Origin: Flavobacteriales bacterium
GTDB taxonomy: Bacteria; Bacteroidota; Bacteroidia; Flavobacteriales_D; UBA2798
Assembly: GCA_019694795.1 (NCBI GenBank)
Contig: JAIBBF010000003.1
Coordinates: 1-40,836 of the forward strand
Length of the DNA stretch: 40,836 nt
Direction of reading: 5' to 3'
The position numbers were made by a program, and so were the translations under genes. The stretch's first letter is position 1. Every line of letters begins with the position of its first letter. A model generated the notes under the pieces. The model had not been told where the DNA came from. It was given only the letters and a program-made list of their open reading frames with translations, and did not search any database. Of this stretch, positions 35,955 to 40,836 are shown piece by piece.

Positions 35955-37730
35955 ATGCTTACAGGGGGAGGTATATTAGTGATTTTGGTGATCTTATTTT
36001 TGGTCGTCAGTTTGTACTTTGACCTGATTCGTCCTGTCCTTGTATTTTTCCTTGCATCCCTTGTTTTTCTGGTTTCTGGAGTAATCGATTCCAAAGATTT
36101 TATGGCCGGATTTGCCAATGAGCAAATTGTGGTTGTTATTCTTTTATTGGTGCTGAGTGATATCGTTAAGAAAACAGGGATTCTGGATGTGTTATTGGTT
36201 AACATCTTTAACCCGGAAATCGGATATCGCCGTTTTTTGGCGAAGATGTCGGCCTCGGTTGCCTCTATTTCCGGCTTTGTAAACAATACTCCACTGGTGG
36301 CAATCATGATGCCTTATGTGTATGACTGGGCCAGAAAGAAAAACATTTCTCCGAGTAAAGTACTCATCCCTTTAAGTTATGCTACCATATTTGGAGGAAC
36401 TATTACTTTAGTTGGTACATCAACTAATTTAGTAGTTAATGGATTTGCTACGGATGCGGGACTTCCTTCGTTGGGCATGTTTGATTTTACCATCGTTGGT
36501 GTTCCGCTGGCGTTTTTTGGTGTTTTATACCTCACCTTTGTTGCTTCCCGCTTATTACCCGATCGCAAAGATGCATTGAGTGATTTTAAGGAAAAGTCGA
36601 GGGAGTATATCGTAGAAACTAAAATTGCAAAAGGTTCTCATTTGATCGGCAAAACGGTTGAAGCAGCCGGTTTAAGAAAATTACAGGGATTATTTCTTGT
36701 AGAAATTGTTCGTGATGAGGAGCGCATTGCTCCGGTGAGTCCAAAACAATCACTGGAAGAAGGAGACGTATTACTTTTTGCAGGAGCTACCAATACAATT
36801 ATAGATTTACTGCAGGCGAATAACGGATTATCCTTACCGAAATATTCCGCTATTCCCGATCAGGAGCAAATGCAAATTATCGAAGTGGTTATTTCTGCAC
36901 AGTCCGACTTAATCGGTCGCATTGTAAAGGAAACCAATTTCAGGGGTAAATATGATTCTGCCATTGTTGCCATTAACCGAAATGGAGAGCGTATAAACGG
37001 AAAGCTGGGAGAAGTTGAGCTGCAGTCGGGCGATTTATTGCTCCTCGTTGCCGGTAGCGATTTTGAAAGCAGGGCAAATGATGAGCAAGATTTTTATCTC
37101 ATCAGCAGAGTGCGGGAAATTCATAATATCAATAGGTTTAAATCATTCTCTTTATTAGCAGGAACCGTTGCAGCGTTTGTATGTGCTGCTATGGGAGTCC
37201 TTTCTCTCTTTGAAAGTTTATTGCTTTTGTTTTGTGGGATTGCTGCAATGCGGTTGGTGAAATTTTCAGATTTGAAAAAATCGTTTGATGCGGATTTATA
37301 TCTCATTTTAGTGTTGTCGCTTTCATTTGGTAAAGCCATTTCAAAAAGTGGTTTAGATCAGATGATCGCCGAAAAAATTATTAATGGCGTTGCTCCTCTG
37401 GGAAGTTCGATTGCGATTCTTGCAGTAATATATATTATCACCAATGTGCTGGCGATGTTAATTACCAATAAAGCAGCTGTTGCGATTATGTTCCCGATTA
37501 CACTGGCCACGGTTAAAGCATCTGGATTGGATCCCACACCTTTTATTTTGGCGATTGCATTTGCTGGCTCGGCGGAATTTATGACACCATACGGTTATCA
37601 AACGAACCTCATGGTGTATGGTCCCGGGGGATATAAGTTTAAGGACTACATCAAAGTGGGTTGGGGATTATCTCTGATTTATATGATTGTTGCCGTTACC
37701 ATACTTTCTTATTACTACGAATTGAAATGA
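35955..37730 (+). CDS. SLC13-family permease with two RCK_C domains, probable sulfate transporter
   Basis: A 591-residue membrane protein of the DASS/SLC13 type. Hydrophobic helices occupy about 1-205 and 395-590; the cytoplasmic middle has two TrkA-C/RCK_C domains (about 218-288 and 306-384). N110-N111-T112 lies in the first re-entrant, substrate and Na-binding region. The N-terminal half carries GTSTNL and the C-terminal half carries TNKAAVAIMFP, which sit at equivalent repeat positions. SLC13 proteins with RCK_C domains beside cys genes are commonly sulfate permeases, and the 4-base overlap with cysQ supports this. It begins 3 bases after the non-catalytic ALDH gene, so it is likely read from the deoC promoter as well. 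Confidence 0.88.
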   Translation: MLTGGGILVILVILFLVVSLYFDLIRPVLVFFLASLVFLVSGVIDSKDFMAGFANEQIVVVILLLVLSDIVKKTGILDVLLVNIFNPEIGYRRFLAKMSASVASISGFVNNTPLVAIMMPYVYDWARKKNISPSKVLIPLSYATIFGGTITLVGTSTNLVVNGFATDAGLPSLGMFDFTIVGVPLAFFGVLYLTFVASRLLPDRKDALSDFKEKSREYIVETKIAKGSHLIGKTVEAAGLRKLQGLFLVEIVRDEERIAPVSPKQSLEEGDVLLFAGATNTIIDLLQANNGLSLPKYSAIPDQEQMQIIEVVISAQSDLIGRIVKETNFRGKYDSAIVAINRNGERINGKLGEVELQSGDLLLLVAGSDFESRANDEQDFYLISRVREIHNINRFKSFSLLAGTVAAFVCAAMGVLSLFESLLLLFCGIAAMRLVKFSDLKKSFDADLYLILVLSLSFGKAISKSGLDQMIAEKIINGVAPLGSSIAILAVIYIITNVLAMLITNKAAVAIMFPITLATVKASGLDPTPFILAIAFAGSAEFMTPYGYQTNLMVYGPGGYKFKDYIKVGWGLSLIYMIVAVTILSYYYELK

Positions 37731-38524
37731 AGAATTTTTTACAAACAGCCATTATTGCCGCTATAAAAGCAGGAAATGAAATTCTTGAAGTTTACAACAC
37801 TGAATTTGCAGTTGAAACAAAAGAGGATGATTCGCCATTGACCCTTGCAGATAAAAAATCTAATGATGTAATTGTGCATCATCTCGCAAATACTTGTATA
37901 CCGATTTTAAGTGAGGAGGGCATTGAAATTCCATTTTCAGAACGGAAAAACTGGAATCAATTATGGATTGTTGATCCGCTGGATGGGACCAAAGAATTTA
38001 TTAAACGTAATGGTGAATTTACCGTCAACATTGCTTTGGTGCGCAATCATTTTCCTGTGCTTGGCGTTATTTATGTTCCTGTAAGCAAACAACTTTATTT
38101 TGCTTCCACTGAATACGGCGCTTTTATGGCCACCTCAGATGATGTGATGGATTCTCCCAATTGGTTGGACGAATTAATTTCCAATTCCAAGAAACTCCCG
38201 CATCAACCTTCAGCGCCTAACGAAATTCGAATAGTTGCCAGCCGTTCTCATATGAGTCCGGAAACGGAACAATTTATTGCTGATCAGGAAAAGCAATTTG
38301 AAAAAGTAGAGCTGGTATCGATGGGTAGTTCTTTAAAAATTTGCCTTGTTGCAGAAGGGAAAGCGGATGTGTACCCTCGTTTTGCACCCACGATGGAATG
38401 GGATACAGCGGCCGGTCAAGCCATTGCAGAATGTGCGGGCAGGACCTTTATCGATTATAAATTGGGAGAACGTATGGCTTACAACCGTGAAAACCTCAGA
38501 AACAACTGGTTTCTTGTCAGCTAA
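37727..38524 (+). CDS. cysQ: 3'(2'),5'-bisphosphate nucleotidase
   Basis: Hydrolyses PAP (and PAPS) to AMP (APS), preventing PAP build-up from PAPS-using enzymes. The 265-residue protein has the metal-binding set of the inositol-monophosphatase fold: E63/E64 in LSEEG, D83-P-L-D86-G-T in IVDPLDGTKE, and D226 in EWDTAAGQAI. ATG at 37727 overlaps the permease stop (ATGA); a longer frame begins inside the permease and is rejected. Its place after the SLC13 permease and near cysC-cysD-cysN ties it to PAPS metabolism. Confidence 0.95.
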   Translation: MKNFLQTAIIAAIKAGNEILEVYNTEFAVETKEDDSPLTLADKKSNDVIVHHLANTCIPILSEEGIEIPFSERKNWNQLWIVDPLDGTKEFIKRNGEFTVNIALVRNHFPVLGVIYVPVSKQLYFASTEYGAFMATSDDVMDSPNWLDELISNSKKLPHQPSAPNEIRIVASRSHMSPETEQFIADQEKQFEKVELVSMGSSLKICLVAEGKADVYPRFAPTMEWDTAAGQAIAECAGRTFIDYKLGERMAYNRENLRNNWFLVS

Positions 38525-38570
38525 TTCCCTGTTTTCGTAAGCTTTTCCTCTTATAAGTCTGCTATTTTCT

Positions 38571-38578
38571 TAATTTTG
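38571..38578 (+). promoter_or_regulatory. Predicted -7 box of the gmd-fcl operon
   Basis: TAATTTTG is a full TAnnTTTG match, 14 bases before the gmd ATG. At the -33 distance there is TTTTC rather than TTTG, so support is partial. Confidence 0.4.
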
Positions 38579-38592
38579 GAAAAAATTAAAAG

Positions 38593-39681
38593 ATGGCAAA
38601 AGTCGCATTGATTACAGGCGTAACCGGTCAGGATGGTGCTTATTTATCAGAACTCCTCCTTTCGAAGGGTTATATCGTTCATGGAATTAAACGAAGAAGT
38701 TCCTTGTTTAATACTGATCGGGTTGACCATCTTTATAAAGATCAGCATGAATCCAATGTGAATTTCATTCTTCACTATGGTGATCTTACCGATAGTACCA
38801 ATCTGATTCGCATTATACAAGAGGTTCAACCGGATGAGATTTATAACCTGGGTGCGCAATCGCATGTACAGGTTTCATTTGAGACTCCGGAATATACCGC
38901 GAATTCAGATGCGATGGGAACACTGAGAATTCTTGAAGCAATTCGGATTCTTAAGCTGGAAAAGAAGACTAAATTTTATCAGGCTTCTACTTCTGAATTG
39001 TATGGAAAAGTGCAAGAAGTTCCACAAAAAGAAACGACTCCTTTTTACCCGCGTAGTCCCTATGCCGTAGCAAAATTATACGCGTTTTGGATCACCAAAA
39101 ATTACCGCGAGGCTTATGGAATTTTTGCTTGTAACGGCATTTTGTTTAATCATGAAAGTCCTTTACGCGGCGAAACATTTGTTACCCGAAAAATCACCCG
39201 TGCCGTTGCTAAAATAAAATTGGGACTCCAAAAGAAATTATTTCTTGGAAATCTCGATGCACAGCGCGACTGGGGACATGCGAAAGATTATGTAGAAGGG
39301 ATGTGGTTAATGTTGCAGCAAAAGGAAGCTGACGATTTTGTACTGGCTACCGGAAAAACGTATTCTGTTCGTCACTTCGTGAACCTGGCCTTTAAGGAAG
39401 TGGGTATTGAAGTGGAATGGAAAGGCGAAGGCGTTAACGAAAAAGGATATCGTGCAGGAACCAATGAAATTTTAGTTGAAGTAGATCCTAAGTATTTCCG
39501 TCCTACAGAAGTTGAATTGCTCATTGGTGATCCTACCAAAGCACAAAACATTCTGGGATGGAAACACAAATATGAGCTGGATGGATTAGTGCGTGAAATG
39601 GTAAAAGCGGATGTTGATCTTTTTACACGTGATAAATATTTGATGGAGGGTGGACATAAGGTGTTGAATTACCATGAATAA
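38593..39681 (+). CDS. gmd: GDP-mannose 4,6-dehydratase
   Basis: Converts GDP-D-mannose to GDP-4-keto-6-deoxy-D-mannose, the first committed step to GDP-L-fucose and related sugars. The short-chain dehydrogenase set is intact: NADP-binding G9-V-T-G12-Q-D-G15, catalytic T133, E135, Y157 and K161, and the family motifs [17 protein letters not shown] and [14 protein letters not shown]. The 362-residue length is normal. fcl overlaps by 8 bases, so the two are coupled. Confidence 0.98.
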   Translation: MAKVALITGVTGQDGAYLSELLLSKGYIVHGIKRRSSLFNTDRVDHLYKDQHESNVNFILHYGDLTDSTNLIRIIQEVQPDEIYNLGAQSHVQVSFETPEYTANSDAMGTLRILEAIRILKLEKKTKFYQASTSELYGKVQEVPQKETTPFYPRSPYAVAKLYAFWITKNYREAYGIFACNGILFNHESPLRGETFVTRKITRAVAKIKLGLQKKLFLGNLDAQRDWGHAKDYVEGMWLMLQQKEADDFVLATGKTYSVRHFVNLAFKEVGIEVEWKGEGVNEKGYRAGTNEILVEVDPKYFRPTEVELLIGDPTKAQNILGWKHKYELDGLVREMVKADVDLFTRDKYLMEGGHKVLNYHE

Positions 39682-40609
39682 AGATTCAAAAATATTTATT
39701 GCCGGTCACAGAGGGATGGTAGGAAGTGCTATTCTTCGGAAATTACAATCGGAGGGATTCAATAATGTTATTGTCCGAACTTCTTCTGAATTAGATCTTA
39801 CTTCACAAATAGCGGTGCAGGATTTTTTCATGACTGAAAAACCCGAATTTGTTTTTTTAGCTGCTGCCAAAGTGGGAGGGATTCACGCTAACAATGTTTA
39901 TCGCGCCGAATTTCTTTACCAGAATCTGATGATTGAATCCAACGTGATTCATGCTGCTTATGAAAATAAAGTAAAAAAATTATTGTTCCTCGGTTCTTCC
40001 TGCATTTACCCAAAACTTGCTCCACAACCGCTTAAGGAAGAATCGTTGTTGACGGGTTTATTGGAGTCGACCAACGAACCTTATGCCATTGCTAAAATTG
40101 CCGGTATTAAACTTTGCGAAGCCTATCGCTCGCAATACGGATGTAATTTTATTTCAGCCATGCCAACTAATTTGTATGGTCCGAATGATAATTATGATTT
40201 AAATAACTCACATGTTCTTCCTGCGCTGATCCGTAAGTTTCACACTGCAAAAATGGAAAATAGTCCGCAAGTAGAAATTTGGGGAACAGGCTCGCCCAAA
40301 CGCGAATTTTTGCATGTTGATGATCTTGCTGAGGCATGTTTGTTTTTAATGGAAAACTACAACGAAGCATTGTTTGTGAATGTGGGTACCGGAGTGGATT
40401 TAAGCATTCGTGAATTGGCCGAAATGGTGAAATCTATTGTTGAATACAAAGGTGAACTTGTTTTTAATACGGAAAAACCAGATGGTACACCTCGCAAATT
40501 AATGGATGTTTCACGCATTCATCAACTCGGTTGGAAACACCGCATTCAGCTGGCCGAAGGAATCCGGTCGGTTTACGATCAGGTAAAACAAATGGAATGG
40601 GCAATGTGA
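39674..40609 (+). CDS. fcl: GDP-L-fucose synthase
   Basis: Epimerises and reduces GDP-4-keto-6-deoxymannose to GDP-L-fucose, the donor for fucosylated surface glycans. Motifs: G11-H-R-G14-M-V-G17 for NADPH, S108-S-C110-I-Y-P-K, and Y137-x3-K141, which carry the known catalytic Ser, Cys, Tyr and Lys. Length 311 is normal. It starts within the last 8 bases of gmd and its stop overlaps the start of the next gene by 4 bases (GTGA). Confidence 0.97.
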   Translation: MNKDSKIFIAGHRGMVGSAILRKLQSEGFNNVIVRTSSELDLTSQIAVQDFFMTEKPEFVFLAAAKVGGIHANNVYRAEFLYQNLMIESNVIHAAYENKVKKLLFLGSSCIYPKLAPQPLKEESLLTGLLESTNEPYAIAKIAGIKLCEAYRSQYGCNFISAMPTNLYGPNDNYDLNNSHVLPALIRKFHTAKMENSPQVEIWGTGSPKREFLHVDDLAEACLFLMENYNEALFVNVGTGVDLSIRELAEMVKSIVEYKGELVFNTEKPDGTPRKLMDVSRIHQLGWKHRIQLAEGIRSVYDQVKQMEWAM

Positions 40610-40836
40610 TATTAAGGTTGGTGTTCATTGCATCCGGATTATTTTCCATCAGTATAATCCGCGCACAGCAATTAAATCTCCCTTTAAATCATGATATGAA
40701 TATTGGTTATGAACGCATACTTCATCAGTCCGATTCATTGAATTATCACAGCAGCTTTAAACCTTTAATCGAAAACAATCAACTTTCTTACACCGCTTTT
40801 CAGCAGGCTAATAAAACCCAGGTTACAAAGCATTTT
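40606..40836 (+). CDS. Exported protein, start only (cut by window edge)
   Basis: An open frame runs from GTG at 40606 to the end of the window (77 residues visible). It begins with a signal peptide (hydrophobic to about residue 19, likely cut after IRAQ) followed by [16 protein letters not shown] and a segment with HSSFKPLIE. Overlap with the fcl stop by GTGA suggests translational coupling. I recall similar N-termini in Bacteroidota hypothetical outer-membrane proteins near capsule genes but cannot name the family. TTG at 40618 and GTG at 40621 are alternative starts. Confidence 0.65.
   Translation, partial: MILRLVFIASGLFSISIIRAQQLNLPLNHDMNIGYERILHQSDSLNYHSSFKPLIENNQLSYTAFQQANKTQVTKHF

Noticed and set aside
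1-40836. tRNA, rRNA, CRISPR array, insertion sequence, prophage or toxin-antitoxin genes
   Set aside because: I looked for cloverleaf-type sequences, regular spaced repeats, transposase motifs and terminal inverted repeats and saw none.

Overview
The window comes from a Bacteroidota chromosome, most likely close to the Flavobacteriales; I cannot place it below class. The evidence is internal. It carries an alternative complex III subunit directly followed by aa3 oxidase genes, the giant type IX secretion (T9SS) translocon gene sprA, three proteins with T9SS C-terminal sorting domains, a proline-rich TonB, DUF6029 and Omp28-family envelope proteins, and Bacteroidota-type -7 boxes (TAnnTTTG). 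The DNA is moderately AT-rich. I see no tRNA, rRNA, CRISPR array, insertion sequence or phage gene. Genes are packed tightly, often with 1-8 base overlaps.

Layout. (1) 1-4200, +: the end of the respiratory locus (actF, cut by the left edge, then coxB and coxA), closed by a strong terminator. (2) 4252-4878, +: an unassigned outer-membrane protein. (3) 4919-16696, -: a housekeeping and secretion run transcribed maeB > ruvA > sprA > gcvH > vanZ-like > tonB, with a likely extra promoter for gcvH. (4) 16797-25093: a class III sirtuin divergent from maeB, three T9SS cargo genes (one an Omp28/thioredoxin-like protein with CGWC), then a run of tlpA-like thioredoxin, DUF6029 barrel, Omp28 lipoprotein and a small beta-barrel. 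This is the most interesting envelope region because four of its proteins carry paired cysteines. (5) 25192-29750: a 61-residue conserved-looking small protein, queG and ruvB (-), a 497-residue helical protein of unknown function behind a 20-bp palindrome, and a lipoprotein at the tail of the cys operon. (6) 29764-38524: sulfate activation and uptake (cysC-cysD-cysN on -, SLC13 permease and cysQ on +) surrounding a deoC operon with a catalytic aldehyde dehydrogenase and a truncated, non-catalytic one. (7) 38593-40836, +: gmd and fcl for GDP-L-fucose, then the start of an exported protein cut by the right edge.

How the genes work together. ActF passes quinol electrons toward the CoxBA oxidase. 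SprA is the outer-membrane channel through which the CTD proteins at 17497-18261, 18592-20502 and 20570-21274 would leave the cell. CysDN makes APS, CysC makes PAPS and CysQ removes PAP; with gmd/fcl next door this could also feed sulfated fucose-containing glycans, which is inference. The best candidates for undescribed biology are the thioredoxin/DUF6029/Omp28 cluster as a possible trans-envelope thiol relay, and the deoC-linked pair of aldehyde dehydrogenase genes that looks like a split ALDH16.
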